A stretch of DNA of 64,000 nucleotides from contig NZ_OY781365.1 of the NCBI RefSeq assembly GCF_963676815.1, positions 992,001-1,056,000 of the forward strand, read 5' to 3'. The position numbers and the translations under genes are program-made. The stretch is from an uncultured Draconibacterium sp. Lineage in GTDB: Bacteria > Bacteroidota > Bacteroidia > Bacteroidales > Prolixibacteraceae. Under the pieces are notes generated by a model. It was given only the letters and a program-made list of their open reading frames with translations, ran no database searches and was not told the origin of the DNA. Of the stretch, positions 46,261-56,401 are shown piece by piece (position 1 is the first letter of the stretch; every line of letters begins with the position of its first letter).

Positions 46261-48645
46261 TTATTGTGCTCCTGTAACCTTAATTTCGGCACCATTAACA
46301 GTAGTGTATGTTCCATTAATAGTTAGCTTTCCACCTGCCTGAACAGTAATTGCACTATTTGTTGTTGAATTATTTGTAAGGTTTTTTACGATTGCAGTAG
46401 CTGCAGAATTCACCACCGGAAAATTTGAAACTCCGCTTGCCGGAATTGTTGCATCTACATATACTGTTGGCACAACTGCAGGATTCCAGTTTGTTGCTTT
46501 GTTCCAGTCGGTATCAGTTGTTCCGGTCCAGGTTACTGCATCAACAACATTTATACTCATTGTATAGGTAGAAGAACTTATTCCGCCTTTTGAATCGAAT
46601 ACTTTAAACGTGAAAGAGGAATAAGGTGCTCCTGCTGCATCAACAGGCGAACGAAATACCAGTTTGGTAATATCATCGATAATCGATGCGGTGAAAACAT
46701 CAGAGCCATTGTATTCTAAGTCGCCGGCTGTTTCTGTTGTTTCAATTCTTATACCACCAAAAGTATCCTCTGTATCGTCATCCGAAAATGGGAAATCACT
46801 TATGGAAAAAGTGTAATCTGCATTCTTACTTGTATAAATTGTTGAATTTGCACTTGTTGGAATGTTATTAGTTAAAACTGAGATGGTGAAAGATTTGGTA
46901 AAAGATTCTCCAAATAAATCGCTTGATGTTACTTGGATTGTTCTGCTCCCAGCCGTAAGAGATGAATTATTAACCAACAATTTATTCCCGCTTAAGATAA
47001 AATTTCCCCCATCGCTGTTTGTTAATACATAATCATGCTCATCTTGCGGATTATTGGCATCAGAAGTAGTGAACTCTCCGATTACCGCATTTAACGGTGC
47101 CCCTTCGCTTACTTCGTTATTCGATAGCTGAATGTCGGTTGGAGCCTGATTGTTATCGATTACCCCGAATGACACAGTACGAACAGCAGACTCTTCTCCC
47201 GTTCCATCTTCAACAAGTTTGTAGGTAAACTCATCAGCTCCCTGGTAATTGGTTGTTGGGGTGTAAACAAAACTACCATCACTTGTATTGAGATTTAGAG
47301 TTCCATGACTAACATTTGAAACTTTTACAATGGTAAAACCATCTAAATTAGCATCATAATCATTTTTTAGAATCCCCTCCAAACGGTCAACTGTTAAAGT
47401 TGTATTTGGTGCCATTCCGTAGGAATCATCTTGCGCAGTAGGCGGTATTGGATCGTCGGAACCGGGTGCCGTTTGCTGATTTCCGAAAGTTACATTTCCC
47501 TGCGAATAGTTATAAAAACCGAACCGTCCTGCAGGAAATTGAGCAACTCCGGCATCTGTTGCCGAGACGTCAAACTTCTCTACACCATCAACCTTTATAC
47601 GTATTCTGTTGCTGGTATATAAAATCTCAACTTGATAAGTACTTCCAGCAGCCCAAGGCTCTGAATCTACCACTCCAAGAAATGTCCCAGGAAGAACGGT
47701 AAACGAAGGATCGTCGTCTTTGTGATAAAGCAAATGACCTCCATTTGGTCTGTGCTCCATCACAACATCTCCCTTACACCAAGACCAAATATATGTATCA
47801 TATACTCCCTGAAAACCAAAGGCAAAACCGATATCATCATTGTCAGTCTCTCCTGCCTTAACTTGAATTGTGCCTTTAAAAACTTTATTGAGAACACTTG
47901 TTGTACTCAACAAATACACTGGCTTTGAGGTATTATTTGACTGATAGGCTGTTCTTCCACTTCCATCGGGGTATGTCCAAACACCATCTCCGGCTGTACC
48001 TTCATCTACTTCATCGTAATTTCTTAAATCGGCATAATCTAAACTTTGTAATGTATTTTCATAGTTTTCAACATCAGGAGAAAATGCAATAGGAGTTTCG
48101 ACATCTCCGGCAGTGTATTCCAGGCTCCAATCTCCTCCCAGTGACGTCTGCCCAGTTAAATTGGTGGATGCAGCAATATCCATTCCAGTTAAAGCCGAAA
48201 GGTTTTCTGCAAATTCTTTGCCTTCTGGAGTACTTGCAATAGAGCACCCATAAAGCATTAAGTCTGCATCTGCCGAAACATGATCTTTCCAGCTACTAAA
48301 AATAGAGCGATTGGCATAAATATCATCGCCATAAAAACTGTCATGTCCTATAAATAACTCTGCATGTTTACCATGCCCAACAATATGAATCGATTGAATA
48401 TCGTCATATTTCTGAATCTCATCATTAACTTTTGCTAATCCTTCATAATTCTCTGAATCAATATAGATAATTTGCGATGATGGCAAATCAATATTGTCGG
48501 CCAGAAATTCTACGTCGGATAGCGACTTGTCAATAAAAACCAAGTTTTTGGGATTTGTTTGTGCATGGGCACCAAGCGCGAATCCAAATGCCAACAAAAA
48601 GAGTAGTTGGATGTATTTTCCGCGGTTTTGTTTCATATTTCTCAT
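46261..48645 (-). CDS. DUF4347 / LamG-like / cadherin-like exported protein without a sorting domain
   Basis: 794 residues. Signal peptide to AHAQ (about 29), DUF4347 domain (about 30-200) with IHIVGHGK (His 91) and LMLYGCSIA (Cys 134), a pair reminiscent of the caspase/CHAT fold dyad, then a LamG/thrombospondin-C-like lectin domain (about 200-395: DDIGFAFGFQGVYDTYIWSW), Big/cadherin-like repeats (about 400-690), and a C-terminal module starting TWTGTTDTDWNKATNWNP. DUF4347 is known from large adhesins; peptidase activity is my inference. No T9SS sorting domain is present. Confidence 0.8.
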   Translation of the reverse strand: MRNMKQNRGKYIQLLFLLAFGFALGAHAQTNPKNLVFIDKSLSDVEFLADNIDLPSSQIIYIDSENYEGLAKVNDEIQKYDDIQSIHIVGHGKHAELFIGHDSFYGDDIYANRSIFSSWKDHVSADADLMLYGCSIASTPEGKEFAENLSALTGMDIAASTNLTGQTSLGGDWSLEYTAGDVETPIAFSPDVENYENTLQSLDYADLRNYDEVDEGTAGDGVWTYPDGSGRTAYQSNNTSKPVYLLSTTSVLNKVFKGTIQVKAGETDNDDIGFAFGFQGVYDTYIWSWCKGDVVMEHRPNGGHLLYHKDDDPSFTVLPGTFLGVVDSEPWAAGSTYQVEILYTSNRIRIKVDGVEKFDVSATDAGVAQFPAGRFGFYNYSQGNVTFGNQQTAPGSDDPIPPTAQDDSYGMAPNTTLTVDRLEGILKNDYDANLDGFTIVKVSNVSHGTLNLNTSDGSFVYTPTTNYQGADEFTYKLVEDGTGEESAVRTVSFGVIDNNQAPTDIQLSNNEVSEGAPLNAVIGEFTTSDANNPQDEHDYVLTNSDGGNFILSGNKLLVNNSSLTAGSRTIQVTSSDLFGESFTKSFTISVLTNNIPTSANSTIYTSKNADYTFSISDFPFSDDDTEDTFGGIRIETTETAGDLEYNGSDVFTASIIDDITKLVFRSPVDAAGAPYSSFTFKVFDSKGGISSSTYTMSINVVDAVTWTGTTDTDWNKATNWNPAVVPTVYVDATIPASGVSNFPVVNSAATAIVKNLTNNSTTNSAITVQAGGKLTINGTYTTVNGAEIKVTGAQ

Positions 48646-48713
48646 TCCAGGTATGTATTTAAAAGCAGTTTGTCCTATTCTTGAACTTGAAGGATTTTGT
48701 TGTTAATGTATTT

Positions 48714-50174
48714 CTACAATTCAATTGATACAACTTGAATTCCACCATCAGCATCTTCCTTCATAATCAGCTGATCAACAATCTCAAGTGTTGCAATCGT
48801 ATTTTTCCGAACCAAGCCATCTGTTTCAATACTGAGGTTAGGAATTGAAATTGAACCTGAATACAATGTCATTGTATGCGTTGATTGAACTGTAACGATT
48901 GGCGAGCCGCACTCATTACTTATTTCGCCGGGATAGCTTGTGGCTGTTACCCAACTAGTACCATTAAATTGTTCCCAGTTGCCTGCCACTCTCCAATCGC
49001 CACTTTGCTTACTGCGATATTGCAAAAGCGGATTAACTGTAATTGTTATTGATGCGCACCCTGTGCTGTATGTGCCATCCACTTCGTTGCGGGCATAGTA
49101 AGTAGTTGTCTGCAATGGATAAACGGCAATTGTATTACCGGTTCCAACTTGGCTACCGCCACAACTACCGGTGTACCAATGCACCGTGCCCTGTGTTCCT
49201 TGTGCTGTTAGCGTTGTGCTTTCTCCCTGACAAATGGTAGTTTCTGTTGCTGAGACTCCTGTAGGGTTGGTAACAACAACTACTGTTACATCATCAGAAA
49301 TTTGTACTGCCGGATCGCCTGAGGATCCTCCGTATTCAACAACATAACCTAAGCCTGAAGTACCGTTAAGATCGTTCCACATGCCCGACGTTACAAATTG
49401 TCCATAGTCTTCACCGTTTGCGTCGTTTGGTTCCCCATCATTCCAATTTGTATAAACTAATAAAGTTCCATTCCCCCCATTTGCGGCACCTTCAGGGCCT
49501 GTTACCCACTTCCATTCGCCTTCATTTGCGGCATCACTGGCACCGAGCCAACCTTGTGCTCCGGCCAATTTACCTTTTACAAAATCACTTTCACCAGATG
49601 AAGTTACAGTGACCAAATACCCCTGTAATCCAAAATATGTTCTTCCAGCTGCATTAGTTACCGCGGTAAACCAATTAACAGGATCGTTTATAAATTCGTA
49701 ATAGTGCCCATTGCCACTATATGGAACCGCAGCATTTAAACTAAAGGTTATGGTACGTAAACTGGTGTTAGTTGATGTGGTATTAAAAGTTACCTTTCGC
49801 AGAACAGTCTGATAAGTCGCTTCATTAGCTATTCCGGAGATGTTCATAGTTCCTGTTTCGGAATTGAATGAAAAACTTAAGCCACTATCTGTGCCACTTG
49901 TTGAATTGTTAATCTTTAGAACATCTCCTGAACTATAATTCCCTGCAATATCAATAGTTGCTGCAGTAAGTGTTGTACTGCCTGTACCAACTGTAACCGT
50001 TGCACCCACGTTTACTGATGCTCCGCTTGAAGCTGCTTCATAACTACCTACTGGATTTGTTGTTAATGACTGGGCGTTAGCACTATTTGATGAAAATAAA
50101 ACAAAAACAATGGCAAAAACTGTCAATGTTACTTGTCTCTTTAGCTTTTTAAATTTTGTGTCAACATAAAGCAT
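48714..50174 (-). CDS. Exported C-type lectin-like / Ig-like protein, first gene of the surface operon
   Basis: 486 residues. Signal peptide to ANAQ (about 35), a beta-sandwich of cadherin-like type (about 40-150), then a C-type lectin-like domain (about 155-282: YLVTVTSSGESDFV, QGWLGASD, NWNDGEPNDANGEDY, GMWNDLNG). The EPN motif (248-250) and WND motif (266-268) are those of Ca2+-dependent, mannose-type sugar binding. An Ig/SprB-like repeat follows (CQGESTTLTAQG), then a module with SGDWRVAGNWEQFNG. The frame ends abruptly with no sorting domain. Start ATG at 50174; no convincing promoter found upstream. Confidence 0.8.
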   Translation of the reverse strand: MLYVDTKFKKLKRQVTLTVFAIVFVLFSSNSANAQSLTTNPVGSYEAASSGASVNVGATVTVGTGSTTLTAATIDIAGNYSSGDVLKINNSTSGTDSGLSFSFNSETGTMNISGIANEATYQTVLRKVTFNTTSTNTSLRTITFSLNAAVPYSGNGHYYEFINDPVNWFTAVTNAAGRTYFGLQGYLVTVTSSGESDFVKGKLAGAQGWLGASDAANEGEWKWVTGPEGAANGGNGTLLVYTNWNDGEPNDANGEDYGQFVTSGMWNDLNGTSGLGYVVEYGGSSGDPAVQISDDVTVVVVTNPTGVSATETTICQGESTTLTAQGTQGTVHWYTGSCGGSQVGTGNTIAVYPLQTTTYYARNEVDGTYSTGCASITITVNPLLQYRSKQSGDWRVAGNWEQFNGTSWVTATSYPGEISNECGSPIVTVQSTHTMTLYSGSISIPNLSIETDGLVRKNTIATLEIVDQLIMKEDADGGIQVVSIEL

Positions 50175-50870
50175 CGTCTATCTTCTTTAGTTAGGTTAAA
50201 CTTCATTTGCTGTATAAAAAAATACCTGCCGAATATTTCGATCTGGCTACCAACCACTAAAACTGGCTCTAGATAGCTCTTCGATAGGTACTTAATATTT
50301 CACCACACCTTGTAGATTTCTATAAGTTTGGAAGAAATATTTGTCGTAAAAAATCTAAGAACAGATTTTTAGTAGTGAGCTCTTTTAATACTGGTGAAGT
50401 AAATGCAAATACCTGACACAATGTGGTTTTAAAACAATCTTGTAAATGTTCTTCATATTTGATTTTTTGTGGTTTGTTTTTTTTCTTTCCGGCAGTTTGA
50501 ATTAATTCATATCTACTGAAAAATCATCTAAGTCCCGATAGCACAAATCTTACAAAAAAAACAGACCTAATTATCAATACAATCACTGATATGCCTCTAC
50601 TCTTTATGCTGATTTATCACTCAGCATTTTACCTAAAAGACACCTCCAACCATGCCCATATGGCTAATTATTTGCGAATTACAAAACTCAATGCCAGAGT
50701 GAGTCATTAACTATAAAAAGAGAAACATATGGTATTACACGATTTTCTACTATAAATAAAATTTAAACACATTATTAAACAATAGTACAAAAAACCACTT
50801 CAAATTATTTTACATAAAAAAAGCAGAGACCTAATGGCCCCTGCTTCTTTATGTTTAATCTATTTAATGA
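50175..50870. other. 696-bp intergenic region between the two surface operons
   Basis: AT-rich, no ORF I would support. It holds the terminator of the 1826-residue gene at its left end (50815-50846) and an inverted repeat AAAAATCT/AGATTTTT at 50349-50370. It must include the promoter of the lectin-led operon, but no TAnnTTTG match stood out. Confidence 0.5.
50815..50846 (-). terminator. Terminator after the HYR/PKD T9SS protein gene
   Basis: Minus strand AAGCAGGGGCC, loop ATTA, GGTCTCTGCTT, then a T-run; an 11-bp stem with two G-U pairs, about 25 bp past the stop at 50871. Confidence 0.85.
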
Positions 50871-53800
50871 TTAGTTCTTATCCAATATTAGCTTTTTAAT
50901 TGCATGTTTTCCACCTTGTGTAATGCGCATCAGGTACATGCCACTAACATTCTCCGAAAGATCAAGCTGAATATGATCGCCTGCAATAAATGTGCGGCGC
51001 AACACTTCTGCCCCGGCAACATTGCTTACCGAAACTTCTGTCTCTTCAACTGAGCTTGTTTCCATTTCAATACTTACCAAACCTTTTGATGGATTGGGAT
51101 ATATATTGACGTTAAATGCTGACTGATCAATATTAGCAACTCCCACAGGAATGGCAGTAATACAAACCTCAAAACTGTCGCTCGCCGTTAATCCTGACGT
51201 ATCGCTTACCTGTACAATTATTGTGTAACAACCGGTATCGGCTTGTGTGGGTGAGAAATCAAGCACATATTCTGATGCAAGTTCATTCACACTCATCCAG
51301 CTGTATACTGTATCTTCTTCCGACATAAATATCCAGCTTAGCTCATCTCCATCGGCATCATCAAACACATCGCCTAATGTACGGCTTATCGAGACACTCA
51401 ATACATCTTCGGCCTGTACTTCCCTGTCGGCAATTGCTGCAACAAGTGTAGGTGCATCGTTAACAGACTCTACAATTACAGCAAAAGTATCTGTCACTAT
51501 TGCTCCCGATTCGTCTTCTACCAATACAACAACCTCTGCTTCTCCACTTTGTTCGGCTATAAAGGTTATTGAAAGTTCGGCTGTTGAGTCACCCTGCTCG
51601 TAAGTTACTGCTATCGATTCAATCAGGTCGGCATTCAGGCTTTCGGCACTTATTACCAGTTCCTGCGGTAAACAATCGCCTCCATCACTTATTCCTGTCA
51701 GTTCAACAACCAACACCTCGTCTTCCGAAACAGTTGTATCGTTTACCGTGTTAAGCGTTGGAGCAAATTCCACAGGTGTAACCACTACCGAGAACGAAAC
51801 AGTATCAATACTTTCTCCCAGAACTACTTCCCATGTTTCAACCGTTGTTCCGGCAGGGAACATTCCTTCAGCTCCCAAACCTTCCAGCTGAGTTAATACA
51901 GCACAACTTTCTGAGGTAAATACACCGGGATAAGAAACAGCTGTTTCACACTGTCCGGAGTCCAGGCTTACTTCGATATCTTCAACTTCAAGCGCCAGTT
52001 GGTAGTTTACAAAAACTGTGGTTTCACAACTGCTTTCATTTCCAGCCTCGTCAATTACAGTAATTTCTACTGTTACCGAGTCGCCAATCTGCTCGCAGGT
52101 AAATACTGATGGGTTTGCTTCAATAGTAAGACTATCGAACGATGTCGCATTATCTGTACTTCCGGCAGCAAGCATAGCCAAGTCGACGCTGTTTAGCGCA
52201 TAACCGCTTATATCATTCACAAAAACATCAATGCTGTTACAATTCGCTACCGGGGCAATTTCATCGCTTACGGTAACAACCGCCAGGCAGCTATCGGTAT
52301 TACCGTTAACATCGGTTACATACAGATAAACTGCATTTTCGCCCAGATCGGCTCCGGTGAAAGTGCTCTGCGACAATTCCATTCCCGCAATTCCACACGC
52401 ATCACTTGAGCCATCATCAACCATTGCCGGATCAACGTTTGCGACACCTTGTGCATTTAACAAAATGTCAATGTCCTTGCATGATATTTCCGGACCATGT
52501 GCATCAAATATTGTAAAATCAGAGGTACATGTGGCGATATTTCCAGCATAATCTTTCACTGTTACGGTTACTGTATTTTCACCAACATCACTACAATTAT
52601 ACCTCACTTTATCCAAACTATACGAAACAATTCCTCCAGCATCATAAGCACTGTTTAGTGCGAAACCCGGGTAAATCCGGGTATACCCATCTTTATCCAA
52701 TACAATTCCAAATCCCTGACAGGTTATTTCCGGAGCAATAGTATCCCTTATTGTAACCTGGAAATTGCAGGTTGCAGAATTACCGTTTACATCGGTAACA
52801 ATTAATCCAACAGTGTTTATGCCGGCATCACCCCCTGTAAATACCGACTGGCTCAGTTCCATTGATGCAATTCCACAATTATCGGTAGAACCATTATCAA
52901 TGTCATATGCATTTAATGTCACTTGCCCGGTTTCTCCTAAATAAAGAACTGTATCTTTACAACTCACAACTGGGTTGATTGTATCTGATGCAATTACCCA
53001 AAATGAACACGAGTCGATATTTGCTGAAAAATCCGAAGCTTTAATCGTTACCCAAATGGAATCACTGAACATCGTTCCGGCTGCGGGATATTGTTCAATA
53101 ACAGGAGAAGGATCGTAATCATCAACGATATTGGCAGCTAGAGTATAATCGCCAAGCTCAGCCTGACAATCAACATCTGCGTAAGCAAAAGTATCAATCG
53201 GACAATTAAAATCAGGAGGCGTAGTATCCTGAGCAACTTTAATAACAGTTGAAACGGTATCACTGCAACCGTAAATAGTATCGGTAACTGTTAAAAGAAC
53301 TTTATAGCTTCCAAATGCCGTATAAGAATGTATCGGATTTTGAGCAGTTGACGTTGAACCATCACCAAAATCCCAAAACCAGGTATCGGGCAATGTTGAC
53401 TGGTCGGTAAAAAATACGGTATGCGGCAATGTTAATCCAAAAGTTGGATTAGCTGTAAACCGTGCTAATGGCGGATGAATTGTAACGAAAGCATTTTTTA
53501 TAATGGTTTCAGTACACCCTAGTGAACTTGTTGCCTCCAAGCTAACTGTATAAGTACCAGGCGAAGAATAAGTATGTGTTGGATTTTGTGTGGAGTCCAA
53601 CGATGATCCATCACCAAAATCCCAAACCCAGCTAACTGCATCGGCAGACAAATCAGTGAATGAGATTTCCGTTTCTCTACAAACTGAAGTTTGATCGGCT
53701 GAAAAATCAGGATTTGCTCCTTCCACATTTAAGTTAAAACTACATTGAGTAAATAAACTTCCTGCCTCAACTGTAATTGTTACTGTTGTATCTCCAACAC

Positions 53801-56351
53801 CAACCAGGCTCCCTGCCGCCGGTACCTGATAAATCGTATCGAGACTGCAGCTTGCAGTAATAGTTGCCTGAGAAATATAATTGGGAACCATAAACTCACA
53901 ATTTAGCCCGGCATTTTCAAACTGATTAACAACACAATCAATTGCCAAAGTATCCTTAACTGTAACAGTTGCCATTGCCTGCGATGCATTTCCACTCCCG
54001 TCAGTGACGGTTAAAAACACCGTATTCGCTCCAACATCGCTACAATCGAAACTAATGGTGTCGAGCGACATGGATGCGACTCCACAATTATCGGTTGAAC
54101 CATCGTCGATATCGGCAGGAATGATACTTGCCGATCCGGTCCCGTCGAGTGTAACAGTGATATTAGAGGCTAATACAACCGGAGCAATTGTATCGAAAAC
54201 TGTAACGGTTGAAGTACATTGAGCTGTGTTTCCACTTTCGTCTTCAACGGTAAGTATTACTGAGTTTGCTCCAAGCTCACTACAATCAAAACTGCTACTA
54301 TCGACACTAAACTTAGCCACTGAACAATTATCTGAAGAACCTCCGTCTACATCTATTGAGTCAATAGTTGCTACACCAAAACTATCGAGGTACACTGAAA
54401 TATTCTGACATACGACTTCGGGAGCAGTAGTATCGACTATCGTTACAGTTGAGTTACATGTTGAGGTCGTACTATTTGAATGATAAACAGTTACTGTTAC
54501 TGAATTATCACCAATATCGGCACACGTAAAATCATAAACATCCAGCAGAACCGAATCAACACCACAATTTGCAGTACTTGTTGACGTAAGGTAATCAGCC
54601 GATATTAAAACATCACCAAATTCATCCAGAAAAACAGTTGTATCGGCACAAGACAAAGCCTCCGAGACATCGCCACTGATTCGAATGTTATCGAATACTA
54701 ATTCTTCCGAACCACCGTCTTGCTCTATTACAATTCTGATTTTCATTTCACTCCCGGTTCCAGAAAAGGTAAACTCAAAATCAGACAATGATCCATTTGG
54801 AACAGTTGTACCATAAGGGCCACCTCCTCCAACAGTATCAGTGTCGTTATCCAGGTCTAACCTTAAATCGCCTCCAAACGGATCGTCGCCCTGAAACAGG
54901 CCAAATGTATTCCAGCCTGCATCATCAATATTGTATTGCAGAATAATATTATCGGTTTGTTCCCACCTAAAACCATTACTATTACTGGTTCCCATTAAGA
55001 TGTTAAAAGTGTAACTCGAGTTTCCGATAATATTCATCGGAGCAAATTCAATAATTCCGGGATTATCGCCTGATGCAGTACTTATCACATCTTCGCTGGC
55101 CCAGAAATAACTTCCATCAAAACCACTTACACTCTCCGCATGTCCGGCCGGTTGTGTATTTGTTCTTAAAAAGAAATCAGGATTGGGCGAATCATCAAAA
55201 GTATTCGACACATAGGAAATCCCTTCTCCATCCTGTTCAAAGCTTTCGGCAAAAGGTAAACAAACCTCCTCAGTAATTACATCCATTAGACTTACAGTGC
55301 GCATTGCAACATTGCTGACATCAGTTCCATCGCTTACTGAAAAACAAATTTCTCTGGTAACATTCGACGGATTTGTTGTATTGGTATTCTGGTATTGAAC
55401 GCTTCTTAATACCGACTGATAGTTAGCTACTGATGAATTTCCAGTAAGTTTCAATTTTCCTGTAACAGAATCAAACGAACCTGAAATACCTCCTAAAGCA
55501 CTATACGACAAAACATCCTCGGCCGGAGAAAATCCGGTGCAGATTTCAACAAAAGCACTATCGAGATTTGTATTGTCGATATCTGAAACAGTGAGAGCAT
55601 TTGTAATTGTTAGCGGAGCATCACCTTCGTTGTATATCAGTCCGGCAGATTCTATATTAGCCAAAACCGGTGCATAATTTGCAGGAGCTCCCGCATCTCC
55701 GCTCACCACAATCTGATCGAATGCAAGTTCTTCACTTCCATCGTGGCCACCAAGATACATCCGTACCGAAAGATTTGTTCCACCGCCCGGCACACTGTAC
55801 GTAAAGTTGGTAAACGCCAGCCCAACAGTTGGAGCAGCCGCATCGGCTACACCATCAAGGTTGGTATCTTCCCGGAGGTAGCCACCAAATTCATCATCGC
55901 CAACAAACCGGCCAATGGTTACATAACTTCCGCCATCCCAACTGGTCTGTATTTCTACCACATCATCCGTTTCCCACCTTATCCCGTCAGCCTTGCCTTC
56001 AGCAAGAAACACAGATACTGTAATATTGGAATAGGAGGAAACATTTAAGGGATTCAGCGTTAAGGTAGCAAAAGTGCCGTTTGGGTTATCAACTGATTCG
56101 ATATCTTCCGAAACCCAATAATAGCTTCCCTGCACATTGGTTAAAGCATTTCCAAAACCTGTAGTTGAGCATATATATGGATTTACATTCGTACGTAAAA
56201 AATAATCGTTATTTGTACAATTCGAGAAAGTTGACGATAGATACCGGCTACCTTCTCCATCAGTTTCAAAATCTTCGGTAAGTAATACAGTTTGACCAAA
56301 AGTTACAAATGCAACCACTAGCGCCACTGCCAGAAGTAAAATTTTCTTCAT
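50871..56351 (-). CDS. T9SS-sorted HYR/PKD-repeat surface protein, 1826 residues
   Basis: Signal peptide (LLLAVALVVAFVTFGQ). Two related modules (about 22-220 from LLTEDFETDGEGSRYLSSTF, and about 345-560 from FAESFEQDGEGISYVSNTF) flank a cadherin-like repeat. Then HYR-like repeats with paired cysteines (TVTIVDTTAPEVVCQNI type), two PKD domains (WVWDFGDGSSLDSTQNP and WFWDFGDGSTSTAQNP), more HYR repeats, Ig-like domains and a type A T9SS sorting domain (VNIYPNPSKGLVSIEM, ending VSGMYLMRITQGG). Probably a long surface stalk or adhesin; no enzyme domain. Last gene of the operon with the collar proteins, 50 bp after the nearer one, and followed by a terminator. Confidence 0.88.
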   Translation of the reverse strand: MKKILLLAVALVVAFVTFGQTVLLTEDFETDGEGSRYLSSTFSNCTNNDYFLRTNVNPYICSTTGFGNALTNVQGSYYWVSEDIESVDNPNGTFATLTLNPLNVSSYSNITVSVFLAEGKADGIRWETDDVVEIQTSWDGGSYVTIGRFVGDDEFGGYLREDTNLDGVADAAAPTVGLAFTNFTYSVPGGGTNLSVRMYLGGHDGSEELAFDQIVVSGDAGAPANYAPVLANIESAGLIYNEGDAPLTITNALTVSDIDNTNLDSAFVEICTGFSPAEDVLSYSALGGISGSFDSVTGKLKLTGNSSVANYQSVLRSVQYQNTNTTNPSNVTREICFSVSDGTDVSNVAMRTVSLMDVITEEVCLPFAESFEQDGEGISYVSNTFDDSPNPDFFLRTNTQPAGHAESVSGFDGSYFWASEDVISTASGDNPGIIEFAPMNIIGNSSYTFNILMGTSNSNGFRWEQTDNIILQYNIDDAGWNTFGLFQGDDPFGGDLRLDLDNDTDTVGGGGPYGTTVPNGSLSDFEFTFSGTGSEMKIRIVIEQDGGSEELVFDNIRISGDVSEALSCADTTVFLDEFGDVLISADYLTSTSTANCGVDSVLLDVYDFTCADIGDNSVTVTVYHSNSTTSTCNSTVTIVDTTAPEVVCQNISVYLDSFGVATIDSIDVDGGSSDNCSVAKFSVDSSSFDCSELGANSVILTVEDESGNTAQCTSTVTVFDTIAPVVLASNITVTLDGTGSASIIPADIDDGSTDNCGVASMSLDTISFDCSDVGANTVFLTVTDGSGNASQAMATVTVKDTLAIDCVVNQFENAGLNCEFMVPNYISQATITASCSLDTIYQVPAAGSLVGVGDTTVTITVEAGSLFTQCSFNLNVEGANPDFSADQTSVCRETEISFTDLSADAVSWVWDFGDGSSLDSTQNPTHTYSSPGTYTVSLEATSSLGCTETIIKNAFVTIHPPLARFTANPTFGLTLPHTVFFTDQSTLPDTWFWDFGDGSTSTAQNPIHSYTAFGSYKVLLTVTDTIYGCSDTVSTVIKVAQDTTPPDFNCPIDTFAYADVDCQAELGDYTLAANIVDDYDPSPVIEQYPAAGTMFSDSIWVTIKASDFSANIDSCSFWVIASDTINPVVSCKDTVLYLGETGQVTLNAYDIDNGSTDNCGIASMELSQSVFTGGDAGINTVGLIVTDVNGNSATCNFQVTIRDTIAPEITCQGFGIVLDKDGYTRIYPGFALNSAYDAGGIVSYSLDKVRYNCSDVGENTVTVTVKDYAGNIATCTSDFTIFDAHGPEISCKDIDILLNAQGVANVDPAMVDDGSSDACGIAGMELSQSTFTGADLGENAVYLYVTDVNGNTDSCLAVVTVSDEIAPVANCNSIDVFVNDISGYALNSVDLAMLAAGSTDNATSFDSLTIEANPSVFTCEQIGDSVTVEITVIDEAGNESSCETTVFVNYQLALEVEDIEVSLDSGQCETAVSYPGVFTSESCAVLTQLEGLGAEGMFPAGTTVETWEVVLGESIDTVSFSVVVTPVEFAPTLNTVNDTTVSEDEVLVVELTGISDGGDCLPQELVISAESLNADLIESIAVTYEQGDSTAELSITFIAEQSGEAEVVVLVEDESGAIVTDTFAVIVESVNDAPTLVAAIADREVQAEDVLSVSISRTLGDVFDDADGDELSWIFMSEEDTVYSWMSVNELASEYVLDFSPTQADTGCYTIIVQVSDTSGLTASDSFEVCITAIPVGVANIDQSAFNVNIYPNPSKGLVSIEMETSSVEETEVSVSNVAGAEVLRRTFIAGDHIQLDLSENVSGMYLMRITQGGKHAIKKLILDKN

Positions 56352-56401
56352 ATTGAGAGTTTTAAATTGAATTCATATTTAAAAGGAAAAGAGTTTGGGA
56401 T

